A stretch of 64,000 nucleotides of DNA from Micrococcales bacterium (GTDB lineage Bacteria; Actinomycetota; Actinomycetes; Actinomycetales; Microbacteriaceae). Shown piece by piece: positions 39,937 through 49,162 of the stretch (position 1 is its first letter; each line of letters begins with the position of its first letter). The DNA is taken from NCBI GenBank assembly GCA_947454255.1, contig CANGIU010000004.1, forward strand, positions 1 to 64,000. Direction: 5' to 3'. The notes under the pieces were generated by a model. The model worked only from the letters and a program-made list of their open reading frames with translations. It had not been told where the DNA came from and did not search any database. The translations under genes were made by a program, and so were the position numbers.

Positions 39937-41739
39937 ATGACCATCAAAAATAAGGCACTCTATTTTTTCACAGCCGTGTCGATGCTGATTGGTTTTGTGT
40001 CCGCAGCGCCTCAGTCTGCGTCAGCTGCAAGCAGCCTTGGTGGGCACGATTCTGCTTCGAGAGAGTCTCTCCTGGTAGGGGTTGCGGCCGACATCGACTA
40101 CACCTGCATAAGCGACAGCACCGATTATTACTTTGAAACACAAGGTTGGGGAACAGAGCAGCTGCTTCTGCCGCCGGGCCTCAGCTATGACTCAACTACT
40201 CACCACATTTCTGGAATGCCCACTGAAGTCGGGCTGTACACGCTACCTGGCATGTGGTGCGACGTTTATGATTTTGCAACCAATCACATCCAATCAACGA
40301 ACTTGATGAATGCGGGATCCATTGAGGTGCTAGAACCGATTGCTCCGCCGCCTCCCACAATTGCAGGTGCTCAGATTTGGCTAGAACCGCTAAACAACGC
40401 TTATTGTGAATATTCGATGACATTGAACTTTCCCATGGGCGCCGACGAGAACTCTGTAGTGGTTCAGTTCGGAGATGAATTTGGTAGCAAAACATTGCAC
40501 GGCCTCGAACTGAACAGTGTCAGCCATTGGCGAGTGAATCCCACCCACCCAGAAGAGTTGGCAGCAGAGTTTCCTAACGACTGGAGCTACGAAGATGAGG
40601 AAATAGGAGACAGTGTCTCTTGCGGAGACCCTCTAATGGTGACCGTCGATTACAAGTGGCATGACGAACAGGCTTCAAGATCGACTGCTACCGTGCAGCC
40701 ATTCCGCTTCGATAGCGATCTCAGCTCTTATCTGTACATAGAAGACAGCAAGTGCACGATTCAATTAGATTTTAAGCTTCAGCACGAACCGCTTGACTTC
40801 CAAAATCTGATAGCTCCTATAACGTTTTACATCTCGGCACCGGGAAGAAACGCAAGCCTAGCTTTCAGCCTAGAAGATAGCGAACTAGGTGACTGGGGCG
40901 AGATTTACGTGAACCTCACAGACAAGTTGATATCGTCGGCGTACGTGAATGGGCACAGTATTAGCGGCTCGAAGATCGCCGTTCAAAGTACAGGAACATT
41001 CACCTGCGGAGATTTCATACCAACGCAGATGTATGCACAGATTACACCTCTTGGCAACCCCTACATGCTCGACGATTCATACCCTGATGCATTGTTGCCA
41101 TGCGGTAAAGGCACTTTCAGCGCACAGGATCTGGGCTACCAGAATCATGACCTGTGTGACTACGCTCCAATAGGAAGCTACGTGGACTCTCTAGGGGCCA
41201 TTGCAGCCACGCCGTGTCCAGCGGGAATGACCACCCTTGAAGCCGGATCCGCAAGTAAGAATGATTGTTTTTACCCTGCAGCGATTTGCGGAAAAGGGAC
41301 ATATTCCCCAAGTGGTCACGACCTCGCTGATGCACCTTGTGTTGATGCGCCAATCGGCAGTTACGTGAGCATTAAAGGAGCAATGCAGGCCACCGAATGT
41401 GCTTTCGGTATGACTACCGAAGAAACAGGCTCTGCATCACAATACGACTGCTTTAAGCCAGCTACGCCAACAATCGCCAAACTGAAGACACCGAAGATAG
41501 CGAAGTTCGGAGCTTCGCTTTTACTTCTAGGCATAACCGATCAGGGTACAAATCTAACCTTGACGGCTTCTGGGGCCTGCACTGTCGTGCCAGTGCCTTC
41601 AGGTTTATCCCAGAACTACAAGGTGACTATGGCTAAGAAAGTTGGCACCTGCAAGTTCTCGGCATTTGCTAAGCAACGTGGTCGCTACACGAGTCTCACA
41701 AAGACAATCTCGATCAAGGTTACAAAAACCGGCAAATAG
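39937..41739 (+). CDS. Secreted cysteine-rich multidomain protein
   Basis: A 600-aa exported protein. Signal peptide 1-31 (FFTAVSMLIGFVSAAPQSASA). An Ig-like putative-binding motif (GLSYDSTTHHISGMPTEVG) lies at ~85-105, then a beta-rich middle region with paired Cys. Two ~62-residue repeats begin at ~388 and ~450 (CGKGTFSAQ..., CGKGTYSPS...) with PIGSYV and GMTT(L/E)E(A/T)GSAS(K/Q)xDCF, resembling GCC2/GCC3 or ephrin-receptor-like Cys repeats. A C-terminal Lys-rich beta domain (~510-600) follows. AGGAAGG precedes the ATG. Possibly an adhesin or phage/predator-facing surface protein; function unproven. Confidence 0.75.
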   Translation: MTIKNKALYFFTAVSMLIGFVSAAPQSASAASSLGGHDSASRESLLVGVAADIDYTCISDSTDYYFETQGWGTEQLLLPPGLSYDSTTHHISGMPTEVGLYTLPGMWCDVYDFATNHIQSTNLMNAGSIEVLEPIAPPPPTIAGAQIWLEPLNNAYCEYSMTLNFPMGADENSVVVQFGDEFGSKTLHGLELNSVSHWRVNPTHPEELAAEFPNDWSYEDEEIGDSVSCGDPLMVTVDYKWHDEQASRSTATVQPFRFDSDLSSYLYIEDSKCTIQLDFKLQHEPLDFQNLIAPITFYISAPGRNASLAFSLEDSELGDWGEIYVNLTDKLISSAYVNGHSISGSKIAVQSTGTFTCGDFIPTQMYAQITPLGNPYMLDDSYPDALLPCGKGTFSAQDLGYQNHDLCDYAPIGSYVDSLGAIAATPCPAGMTTLEAGSASKNDCFYPAAICGKGTYSPSGHDLADAPCVDAPIGSYVSIKGAMQATECAFGMTTEETGSASQYDCFKPATPTIAKLKTPKIAKFGASLLLLGITDQGTNLTLTASGACTVVPVPSGLSQNYKVTMAKKVGTCKFSAFAKQRGRYTSLTKTISIKVTKTGK

Positions 41740-41755
41740 ACTTGTAACGTAATAA

Positions 41756-41784
41756 TCGCAGGTTCGATTCCTGCCGAGGGCGCT
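41756..41784 (+). repeat. Right attachment repeat (attR), copy of the tRNA-Arg 3' end
   Basis: Exact 29-bp copy of 37410-37438, 16 nt after the secreted protein stop. It is only the tRNA 3' part; no acceptor 5' strand, D arm or anticodon arm is present, so it is not a second tRNA gene. Confidence 0.9.
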
Positions 41785-41797
41785 TTAAACTTGGATC

Positions 41798-42171
41798 ATG
41801 GTTGAGTGGTCATTCATTGATAGCTTGGCGGCTAAAGTCGCAGGCTGCAATATTGTCTTTGATGAAGCTAGCCCTCAGCACTCGTTGAGAGAATGGTGCT
41901 TAGACGGGAAAATAGTTGCCTGGGAAAGACCACTTAGTAAAAGAGACATGAGTTTGCTTGGTGAAAAAGCCCCAAAGGGCAGGGTCCTCGCCATCAAAAT
42001 GCCAGACCTAATCACTAGAGATGCCTGGCTTCAGACTTTTTCAGGGCCATGCTTCGTTAGTCAACATTTCTTGAACTACCCATCATGCTTGTTGATATGG
42101 AACTGGCGAACAAGGAACTAGTTACCCAACTATTCGAACAAGGGGTATTAGCTAGTTCCCAAGCTAAATAA
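41798..42171 (+). pseudogene. MmcQ/YjbR-family gene with a 1-nt frameshift
   Basis: The first 96 codons match the YjbR (MmcQ) family: VAWERPLSKRDMSLLGEKAPKG, VLAIKMPDLI, CFVSQHFLNYPS. The frame then runs into nonsense (CLLIWNWRTRN) and stops at 42119-42121. From 42085 another frame encodes MLVDMELANKELVTQLFEQG, the expected family C-terminus, ending at 42171. Adding one base near 42084 joins them into a normal ~124-residue protein. Either a real disabling frameshift or a sequencing error. YjbR proteins are small DNA-binding-fold proteins of unclear role. Confidence 0.65.
42114..42159 (+). repeat. Long-range inverted repeat at the 3' end of the YjbR pseudogene
   Basis: GGAACTAG (42114-42121) pairs with CTAGTTCC (42152-42159), and inside it TACCC (42123-42127) with GGGTA (42143-42147). 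It could act as a transcript end, but lies within the frameshifted coding region. Confidence 0.35.
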
Positions 42172-42202
42172 ATGTAGACCTGAGGCACAAAGCTCTAACT
42201 CA

Positions 42203-43021
42203 TTATTTGTATATTTTCTCCACGGCCCTGGTTAGGACTGCTCGAGCCTCTGTCACAGAGATATTGTCGTAGGACCCTGACATCCTCAATGAGATGAGAA
42301 ATCTTCCGTCCGCTATGATTACTGACCCGCCATGGCTTGAGAGAAAATCATAGCCACTTGAGGACCAATCTGAGTCCTCAGAAAAATAGGCGGAATTTTC
42401 GGGGCCAACACCGAGCTTCGATTTGCTGGTGCCCAAGTCGCTAAAAGTTGTTTGAACTCCATCTCCGTCGTAATCGCAGTATGGGTTTGCATAGCCATCC
42501 TTGATAAGAGAGATGACCTTAGCTGGGTCTTGATCTGAATTAAACTCGACTATGTCTTCATTAAAGTAAGTGCTTGTGCCATTTAGGTCTGTGGTAGCTA
42601 GCAAAGTTCCATGGTCCTTGATGATTGAAGAAATCTTGCCATCTTCTGAGCATTCGGAAGCTCCGGCATCAAAAATAACCCAAGCAACAGTGTCCATAAT
42701 TGTCACGGGCGATTCTGGCTCTGAAACGTCAAAAGAAAAATCTGATGGCTGCATTAGAACATCTCGTGCTTGTGCCTTTGTCAGATGCAAAGATTTCGGA
42801 CCTAATGTAATAGCTGCAACTACGACAATAACTAAAAGCGCTCCCGCGCCAATGATTAGATTTCTCTTCATCGATTTACCGGCTAAGAAATTTAGTTTGC
42901 CTTGAAATGGCACTGGATTGTTGGCAGAATTTTCTGCTACATTGGTCAACTTGTTTCCACAGGAAACACAAAATTTTGATTCTTTATCTAGCTCGGATCC
43001 ACAGTTTCCACAAAAAGCCAT
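42203..43021 (-). CDS. Zinc-ribbon membrane protein of unknown function
   Basis: A 272-aa protein with an N-terminal zinc ribbon (FCGNCGSEL and FCVSCGNKL, four Cys), a basic stretch, one TM segment at ~52-72 (NLIIGAGALLVIVVVAAITL) and a ~200-residue exported domain rich in Asp, Ser and acidic residues with two or more Cys. The layout, cytoplasmic zinc ribbon, single TM, extracellular sensor-like domain, is common in actinobacterial proteins of unknown role. The extracellular part has a vague likeness to PknH-type sensor domains; I am not confident of that. Confidence 0.65.
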   Translation of the reverse strand: MAFCGNCGSELDKESKFCVSCGNKLTNVAENSANNPVPFQGKLNFLAGKSMKRNLIIGAGALLVIVVVAAITLGPKSLHLTKAQARDVLMQPSDFSFDVSEPESPVTIMDTVAWVIFDAGASECSEDGKISSIIKDHGTLLATTDLNGTSTYFNEDIVEFNSDQDPAKVISLIKDGYANPYCDYDGDGVQTTFSDLGTSKSKLGVGPENSAYFSEDSDWSSSGYDFLSSHGGSVIIADGRFLISLRMSGSYDNISVTEARAVLTRAVEKIYK

Positions 43022-43168
43022 TTCTAGTTCCTAATCTATGTCGTTTATCCCTTTAGAAAACCTTATCCAAACAGGAACAAGATTTCCAACTCCGCGACAA
43101 AGTTGTTCTATAACAAGTTGTTATCGACCTGGTTGGCACCCATACCTCTGCGATTCAAAAAGAGAGGC

Positions 43169-43184
43169 ATTTCATTCATGAAAT
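43169..43184. repeat. Inverted repeat in the 43.0-43.2 kb intergenic gap
   Basis: ATTTCAT-TC-ATGAAAT lies in the 219-nt gap between two minus-strand genes, downstream of the 43241-43894 gene and upstream of 42203-43021. Nothing else is recognisable in the gap; a terminator or operator are both possible. Confidence 0.3.
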
Positions 43185-43240
43185 AGTGAATTGCGCTCTG
43201 GAAGCTAGAAAATAAGGAATTCAAAACTGTTGGGCTGGAT

Positions 43241-43894
43241 CTACTTCTGAATTAAAGCGTTTCCGGCTGCAACCAATCTGGTCAATTCCTTGATGGTTGA
43301 TGGAGTTAGCCAATTGGAATCACTCCAAGTTCCTTCACCGACAGTGTAGACATCTTTTTCTGTTACCACAGTCAAAATAGCCCCGCTCAATTGGGTTTTC
43401 ATTTTTTGCCCAATTGCAAGGTCTGTATTGCCGGAAATGGAGAGTAGCTTTTCAGGCTCAGACATTCTTGTTGCTATGTAGATGAAACCATTCTTATACA
43501 ATCTGATTGAGCCCCATCCAAAGTACTCCTTTAGGAAAACTGGGCCAGTTACCTTATCTCCGTTTTCAACTGTCTCTTTCAGCGCTCCAGTTCCACCTTT
43601 AACTCTCTCAGTTTTTGCTTTAAGATCTCTGGCGGCTTCCTTGGCCTTCCTAGAATTTTCCCGATATTCTTCGATCGAAATGCCACTAGGCCTAACGGCC
43701 CAAATCAAGGCTTTAAACCCGGTAATAAAAAAGGTCACTGGTGACAGGAGACCGTAAAGCCAAATTTTGCCTTGGTCTTTGTCTTTGCGCAGACTTGCGA
43801 TAATTCCGGGCACGCTTGCGAGTGCGAGGGCTAAGCCAAGTCCACCAAATCCACTCGATTCAGATTGGCTAGCTGAATCAATTGAAATATGCAT
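43241..43894 (-). CDS. Hypothetical membrane protein
   Basis: A 217-aa protein not recognised. It has hydrophobic segments at ~17-34 and ~43-65, a Lys/Glu/Ala-rich probable coiled coil (~75-110), and a C-terminal soluble part with GWGSIRLYKNGFIYI and repeated Thr/Val strands. The C-terminal block resembles a small beta-barrel or PH-like domain by texture only. It is 56 nt downstream of pntB. Confidence 0.5.
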   Translation of the reverse strand: MHISIDSASQSESSGFGGLGLALALASVPGIIASLRKDKDQGKIWLYGLLSPVTFFITGFKALIWAVRPSGISIEEYRENSRKAKEAARDLKAKTERVKGGTGALKETVENGDKVTGPVFLKEYFGWGSIRLYKNGFIYIATRMSEPEKLLSISGNTDLAIGQKMKTQLSGAILTVVTEKDVYTVGEGTWSDSNWLTPSTIKELTRLVAAGNALIQK

Positions 43895-43950
43895 AACTTC
43901 CTTTCAACTTTTCCATAGTGATTTTAGGGTGGTTAGATACGGTTGGTACT

Positions 43951-45366
43951 TTAAAGCGCTCTAAGGATATCTTCGACACGTTCCTTAGCGTCACCAAAGA
44001 GCATTGCTGCATTCTCTCTAAAGAACAGTGGGTTCTGAACACCTGCGTAGCCCGATGCCATTGAACGCTTGAAGACAATTACGTTCTCTGCTTCCCAGAC
44101 TCGTAGCACTGGCATTCCAGCGATTGGGCTAGATGGGTCCTCAGCTGCGGCTGGGTTAACGGTGTCGTTAGCTCCGATAACTAGAACTACTGAAGTGCTT
44201 GCAAAGTCATCGTTGATTTCATCCATCTCATCGACGATGTCATAAGGGACTTTAGCTTCAGCAAGGAGAACATTCATGTGCCCTGGCAATCTTCCAGCAA
44301 CTGGGTGGATACCAAACCTTACGGTGACACCTTTATCTCTTAGTCTTGCCGCAAGATCAGCAACAGGGTATTGCGCTTGAGCAACAGCCATTCCATAACC
44401 AGGAGTGATTACTACTGAGGTCGCGTTTCTTAGAAGTTCAGCAACAGATGCTGCATCTGTTTCTCGGAATTCACCTAGATCTTCATCACTGCTGGTCGGT
44501 GCTTCGATTCCAAAGCCTCCTGCGATGACAGAGATAAACGATCTGTTCATCGCTTTACACATGATGTATGAAAGGTAAGCACCTGAAGAGCCAACAAGGG
44601 CACCGGTAACAATAAGCAAGTCATTGTTTAGTAGGAAACCTGCTGCTGCTGCTGCCCAACCTGAGTAGCTGTTGAGCATAGAAACTACAACTGGCATATC
44701 TCCTCCACCAATTGAAGCAACTAGGTGCCAACCGAGAGCAAGGGCTAGAACTGTGACTGCTATCAAAAGGCTGATATCTGGCATTGCGACATACCAAACA
44801 GTAAGAGCAATAAATGCAACTAGTGCACCGACGTTCAGGAAGTTCTTTCCTGGCAACATAAGCGGCTTAGATGAAATCTTTGCTGAGAGTTTAAGGTTTG
44901 CAACGATTGAACCTGTGAAGGTAACCGCGCCAATAAAGACTCCGATGAACACTTCTGCATGGTGTACACCAAGAAGATTCTCAGGTGTTCCAGAGTCATA
45001 CAGGGCACCGTTCCAACCAATAAGCACTGCGGCAACACCAACGAAACTGTGCAGCAGCGCAATTAGTTCTGGCATACCGGTCATCTCAACAACACGAGCG
45101 CGCCATAGGCCTATTGATGCACCAATAACTAAACCAATGACAATGAAAATCAACCCAAGTTGGGCTGCAGGATCATTCCAGCCATTGGTAATGGTTAGTA
45201 GAGTGGTGGCCACAAGGGCCAGAGCCATGCCGGAAACACCGTAGATGATTCCGCCCTTAGCGCTCTCGTGCTTACTCAATCCAGCTAAGGAAAGAATGAA
45301 CAGCAGCGATGAAACTATGTATGCGGCGGTAGCTAGCATTGGGGCAATAGTTAGAAGGGATTCCAT
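43951..45366 (-). CDS. pntB: NAD(P) transhydrogenase subunit beta
   Basis: Membrane subunit (471 aa) of proton-translocating transhydrogenase, which drives NADPH formation from NADH with the proton gradient. About 9 TM helices (to ~270) precede the NADP(H)-binding dIII domain, with [58 protein letters not shown] and [19 protein letters not shown]. The ATG starts directly after pntA, whose end holds its ribosome site (GGGAGG). Confidence 0.96.
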   Translation of the reverse strand: MESLLTIAPMLATAAYIVSSLLFILSLAGLSKHESAKGGIIYGVSGMALALVATTLLTITNGWNDPAAQLGLIFIVIGLVIGASIGLWRARVVEMTGMPELIALLHSFVGVAAVLIGWNGALYDSGTPENLLGVHHAEVFIGVFIGAVTFTGSIVANLKLSAKISSKPLMLPGKNFLNVGALVAFIALTVWYVAMPDISLLIAVTVLALALGWHLVASIGGGDMPVVVSMLNSYSGWAAAAAGFLLNNDLLIVTGALVGSSGAYLSYIMCKAMNRSFISVIAGGFGIEAPTSSDEDLGEFRETDAASVAELLRNATSVVITPGYGMAVAQAQYPVADLAARLRDKGVTVRFGIHPVAGRLPGHMNVLLAEAKVPYDIVDEMDEINDDFASTSVVLVIGANDTVNPAAAEDPSSPIAGMPVLRVWEAENVIVFKRSMASGYAGVQNPLFFRENAAMLFGDAKERVEDILRAL

Positions 45367-46899
45367 TTATTTGCCTCCCTTCGAGAACATATTGAGCATT
45401 CGTCTTGTAACAGCAAACCCACCGAAGATGTTGATGCTGGCCAAGGTGGTTGCGATGCCGGCCAAAATTTGAACGGCCAAGTTAGGAACTGTTAGCTGAA
45501 GCAAAGCTCCCACAACGATGATTCCAGAAATTGCGTTAGTCACGCTCATCAATGGTGTGTGCAATGCATGATGCACCTTACCAATGACGTAGAAACCAAT
45601 CACAACTGAAAGGGTCAACACTAGGAAGTGCTGAGGAAGCGGTGCTGGCGCAAATGCACAGATCAAGAACAGCATCGCAATACCGAAAGCAAACAGTGCA
45701 CCGCGACGTTGCGGTGACATGGTCTTCTTCTCTTTGGCAACAGGTGCTTCAACCTTGGCAGCCTGTGGTGCTGCAGAAACCTGAACCGGTGGTGGCGGCC
45801 AAGTAATTGAACCATCCTTGACAACTGTTACCGATCGTTGAACGATATCCTCAAAATCAAGAGTAAGGACACCGTTCTTTTCAGGGGTCACCAATTTCAA
45901 AAGGTTGACGAGGTTAGTTCCGAAAAGTTGCGATGCCTGTGCAGGTAAACGTCCTGGTAGATCGGTGTATCCAATGATTGTCACGCCATTACTAGTAACT
46001 ACTTTTTGGCCAGCTACTGATCCTTCAACGTTTCCACCTTGAGCTGCAGCCATGTCTACGATTACGCTTCCAGATTTCATGCTGGCAACATCTGCTGCAG
46101 TTATTAACTTTGGAGCAAGTCTTCCTGGAATTAGTGCAGTGGTAATGATGATGTCGACATCAGCGGCTTGCTCTGAGTAAATCTCCGCAGCACGCTTGTC
46201 GTAGTCTTCGCTTGTTGCCTTGGCATAACCATCGGAAGATTCCATCTTCTCGGCAACCTCAACAGCGAGGTATGTTCCACCAATTGATTTAACTTGATCT
46301 GCTACTTCAGGTCTAGGGTCAGTCGCTCTCACAATTGCACCAAGGCTTGAAGCTGCCCCGATAGCTGCAAGACCAGCAACACCAGCGCCGGCGACCAAAA
46401 CTTTAGCTGGCGGAACTTTTCCGGCGGCTGTTACCTGTCCGGTGAAGAAGCGGCCAAACTCATGTGCTGCTTCAATAACTGATCGATAGCCGGCAATGTT
46501 AGCCATTGAGCTAAGCACATCCATTGATTGTGCTCTTGAGATTCTAGGAACAGCGTCCAGTGCAAGTGCAGTGATACCTCGGGTAGCAAGTGATTCAAGT
46601 AAGTCTGGACGAAGAGAAGGAGTCATAAGGCTAACGATGATGGCGTTGTCACTTAGCTGGGCAATCTCTTCAACAGTTGGTGCTGCCACCTTTAGAACAA
46701 CTTGAGCAGACCAAGCCTCCGAAGTATTGCCAAGTGTTGCTCCTGCCTGCACATAGGCAGAATCAGGGAAGGTTGATAGTTCTCCCGCGTGGGACTCAAC
46801 AATGACCTGATAGCCAAGGTCGATAATTGCCTTTACGGTGGTTGGAGTTGCTGATACTCGGGTCTCACCAGATTGCTCTTTGATTACGCCTATTTTCAT
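45367..46899 (-). CDS. pntA: NAD(P) transhydrogenase subunit alpha (fused dI and membrane part)
   Basis: Alpha subunit (510 aa) with NAD-binding dI (MKIGVIKEQSGETRVSATP; VLVAGAGVAGLAAIGAASSLG; DMAAAQGGNVEGS) and a C-terminal membrane part of four TM helices (~395-505), the E. coli-type fusion rather than split PntAA/PntAB. Start at 46899 (second of two adjacent ATGs) gives the conserved N-terminus; a start 36 nt upstream would add non-conserved residues. Operon with pntB, divergent from an alpha/beta hydrolase. Confidence 0.94.
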   Translation of the reverse strand: MKIGVIKEQSGETRVSATPTTVKAIIDLGYQVIVESHAGELSTFPDSAYVQAGATLGNTSEAWSAQVVLKVAAPTVEEIAQLSDNAIIVSLMTPSLRPDLLESLATRGITALALDAVPRISRAQSMDVLSSMANIAGYRSVIEAAHEFGRFFTGQVTAAGKVPPAKVLVAGAGVAGLAAIGAASSLGAIVRATDPRPEVADQVKSIGGTYLAVEVAEKMESSDGYAKATSEDYDKRAAEIYSEQAADVDIIITTALIPGRLAPKLITAADVASMKSGSVIVDMAAAQGGNVEGSVAGQKVVTSNGVTIIGYTDLPGRLPAQASQLFGTNLVNLLKLVTPEKNGVLTLDFEDIVQRSVTVVKDGSITWPPPPVQVSAAPQAAKVEAPVAKEKKTMSPQRRGALFAFGIAMLFLICAFAPAPLPQHFLVLTLSVVIGFYVIGKVHHALHTPLMSVTNAISGIIVVGALLQLTVPNLAVQILAGIATTLASINIFGGFAVTRRMLNMFSKGGK

Positions 46900-46949
46900 C
46901 ATGTAACAATCTTCGCCTATATCTGGAGACTGCAAAGTAGGCTTTGGGC

Positions 46950-47930
46950 ATGAAAGCCTTCAGAAGATTTATGGTTAGAGCCCTCTTAGCGGGAATTCTG
47001 TCTTTTCTTATAGTTCCTTTTCTAATTCCCTTCAACTCATCGGGCACTCTTACTGCCGCTCAGGCAGCGCCGGGGGCTGAATTCGTCAAACTAAATGGCT
47101 TAGATGTCAGGGTGGAAAGAACCCCATATTCGGGCGATTGTGGCTGTAATGCGCCTTTGATTGTCCTTATGCATGGCTTTGGAGCTAGCACCTTCAGTTG
47201 GCGCCACGTTCAAGAACCATTTAGCCAACTTGGTGAAGTTATTGCCTATGACCGACCTGCCTTTGGATATACAGAGCGTAAGAGCACCTGGGCTGGACCT
47301 AACCCATATGGCTTCGAGGGTAACTTCTTGATTCTTGATGATCTGATAGCTAAGTATGGGTCTGGTAGAAAAGTAGTTTTGGTTGGTCACTCAGCAGGAG
47401 GTCAAATTGCTGCTGAATACACGAGGTTGAACCCTGCAAAGGTCTCAGCGTTGATTCTGGTTGATGCTGCCATTTTGACTACTGGCGGCGGCCCCTCTGG
47501 ATTTGACTGGTTCTATGCATTGCCCCAGATGCAGAAGCTTGGCCCAATTTTGGTTAGCAGCATTGCTACATCTGGAGACGATCTCTTACGCAAGAGCTAC
47601 TACGACAAAGCCAAGCTAACTCAGGATGTCTATGACGGTTACCACCAACCGTTAAAAATCAAAGGTTGGGAGCAAGCGTTTTGGTTCTTTTCAACTGCAC
47701 CTAGAGATAACAAGCTTAAAGAAAATCTAGGCTCTCTTACTTTGCCAACTTTGATTATTACGGGGAAGTATGACGCTGTAGTGCCAGCCAAAGATGCCCC
47801 CGTATTACATAAGCTAATACCTAACTCAACTTTAGAGATCATTGCTAAGACCACGCATCTTCCTCAAGAAGAGCAACCTGGTTTGTTTATGAAGGCAGTG
47901 ACCAAGCACTGGATAGATTTAGTTAAATAG
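46950..47930 (+). CDS. Exported alpha/beta hydrolase
   Basis: A 326-aa hydrolase with an N-terminal signal or anchor segment (~10-30) and a hydrolase domain. The HG oxyanion motif is MHGFGASTFSW, the nucleophile GHSAGG, a probable acid in GKYDAVVP and the His in TTHLPQEEQP. ATG at 46950 is used; a TTG 6 nt upstream is possible. Similar to haloalkane dehalogenase/epoxide-hydrolase-like actinobacterial proteins, but the substrate is not predictable. The gene diverges from pntA. Confidence 0.8.
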   Translation: MKAFRRFMVRALLAGILSFLIVPFLIPFNSSGTLTAAQAAPGAEFVKLNGLDVRVERTPYSGDCGCNAPLIVLMHGFGASTFSWRHVQEPFSQLGEVIAYDRPAFGYTERKSTWAGPNPYGFEGNFLILDDLIAKYGSGRKVVLVGHSAGGQIAAEYTRLNPAKVSALILVDAAILTTGGGPSGFDWFYALPQMQKLGPILVSSIATSGDDLLRKSYYDKAKLTQDVYDGYHQPLKIKGWEQAFWFFSTAPRDNKLKENLGSLTLPTLIITGKYDAVVPAKDAPVLHKLIPNSTLEIIAKTTHLPQEEQPGLFMKAVTKHWIDLVK

Positions 47931-47971
47931 AAACTAGATATGTTGTTTGTTTTGAATTTTGGGGGTAGCTA

Positions 47972-48553
47972 GTGAACATTGAACTTAATCAGTTCTTACA
48001 GACCCTCTCGCAAGCATTCACACTGCTGTTGCCAATTACATTTGCTGGGCTTTCTTTAATTATCTGCATGAGAAAGAACTGGCTAGCCAAACTCGATATT
48101 CCACTTGATGGTGGAATCAAACTTGGGGGAGAGCCACTTATTGGAAAGAGTAAGTCAGTTCGTAGTTTGGTCATTTATCTAGTAGTGGCAACCCTAGTAA
48201 CAATGCTGCTGAATTCTTTGGCGCAGGAATCTGATTTAGTAGCGCCTGTCTATTTGAATAATCCACTCATTCTTGGACCCGCGATTACCTTGTGTTATTT
48301 GGCTGGGGAAATAGTAAATAGCTTTGTTAAGAGAAGATTGAGAATAGCCACTAGTGGCCATGCTCTAACAAGTCTTGGAGCTAGAGTTCAATCAATCACT
48401 GACAATATAGATGGAATCATCTCAAGCGGTCTGCTGTTCATCTTCGTCTACAAACTCTCAACAGAAATACTGATGACTGCCTTTGTTCTATCAGTATTTA
48501 TTCACTTGAGCACAGATGCGCTTATGAGAAAACTAAAGCTAAAACGCAAGTAA
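47972..48553 (+). CDS. CDP-archaeol synthase (CarS)-like CTP transferase
   Basis: A 193-aa membrane protein with ~5 hydrophobic segments. The loop PLDGGIKLGGEPLIGKSKSV (44-63) and the later motif AGEIVNSFVKRRLRIATSG (~110-128) with DNIDGIISS match the CarS/PF01864 family, which activates unsaturated archaeal ether lipid phosphates with CTP. It is distinct from the housekeeping CdsA at 13509. Bacterial members can act on other lipids. GTG start after GGGGG. Its 3' end overlaps the convergent phytol-kinase-like gene by 15 nt. Confidence 0.75.
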   Translation: MNIELNQFLQTLSQAFTLLLPITFAGLSLIICMRKNWLAKLDIPLDGGIKLGGEPLIGKSKSVRSLVIYLVVATLVTMLLNSLAQESDLVAPVYLNNPLILGPAITLCYLAGEIVNSFVKRRLRIATSGHALTSLGARVQSITDNIDGIISSGLLFIFVYKLSTEILMTAFVLSVFIHLSTDALMRKLKLKRK

Positions 48554-49162
48554 TAATATTGCACCTGCAACTGGGACAGTCAGGTTATCAAAGCCAAGTG
48601 GCGTGATTCTTTCGACAAAAGTTAGCCCGACAGCAATACAGGGTGCGAAAAAATACATTCCCTGCCAAGGGTAGGTAAGTCCGTCACCATAGGCAACTAA
48701 AATTCCCAACGCTACCAGGAAGAATGTAATAGTTCCGGCCCAGGTCCTGATCTTTGATTTCAGTAAAGTGCCAACCAATCCAGCTAATGAATCAGCCAAG
48801 GTAATTATGAGAATTGCTGGGATAAAAACTTTTGGGTTGCTAAGCGAGACTACGTATGTGCATAAATAGCCAAGGCTCAAAACATACTGGCCATATGTTT
48901 GACGTTCGACATCATTGACTGAGGTTAGGAGATCTAACCTACTGAAAATGTAGAAGAGTATTCCACCTCCGATTATCAGTAAGACAACCCAGATTGCCGG
49001 TAGATACAGGTATTCAAGAATCACGACGCAGCCGGAAACTATGTGAGCAAATCTACGCATTATTTCTGGTGAGACACCAAAGACTCGCTTTATTAGCTCA
49101 ATTGCTGCGAAGCCGGCACAGAAAATCAGAGAAATCCCTAGAGCAATTAGAAAATCAATCAT
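48539..49162 (-). CDS. Phytol/dolichol kinase-like membrane protein
   Basis: A 207-aa protein with ~6-7 TM segments. The family block is ITLADSLAGLVGTLLKS followed by IRTWAGTITFFLVALG (the D-S-x-A-x-x-x-G and G-T-x-x-F pattern of VTE5/SEC59 CTP-dependent prenol kinases), and an N-terminal RRFAHIVSG matches the R-K-x-x-H region of the family. It would phosphorylate a prenyl or lipid alcohol. Last gene of the minus-strand operon; 4-nt overlap with the GNAT-like gene. Confidence 0.75.
   Translation of the reverse strand: MIDFLIALGISLIFCAGFAAIELIKRVFGVSPEIMRRFAHIVSGCVVILEYLYLPAIWVVLLIIGGGILFYIFSRLDLLTSVNDVERQTYGQYVLSLGYLCTYVVSLSNPKVFIPAILIITLADSLAGLVGTLLKSKIRTWAGTITFFLVALGILVAYGDGLTYPWQGMYFFAPCIAVGLTFVERITPLGFDNLTVPVAGAILLLAF

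Larger units (their letters stand above)
37439..41784. mobile_element. Genomic island in tRNA-Arg, no integrase
   Basis: A 4.3-kb segment between direct repeats of the tRNA-Arg 3' end. It carries three genes: a histidine kinase and response regulator on the minus strand and a divergent secreted cysteine-rich protein. No integrase, excisionase, replication or transfer gene is present, so it is either a decayed element or one mobilised in trans. Beyond the right repeat, the sequence continues into a frameshifted chromosomal gene. Confidence 0.8.

Noticed and set aside
41756-41784. Possible second tRNA-Arg gene
   Set aside because: Only the T arm and 3' acceptor strand are present; upstream bases are the end of the secreted protein region with no D or anticodon arm. 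It is an att duplicate.
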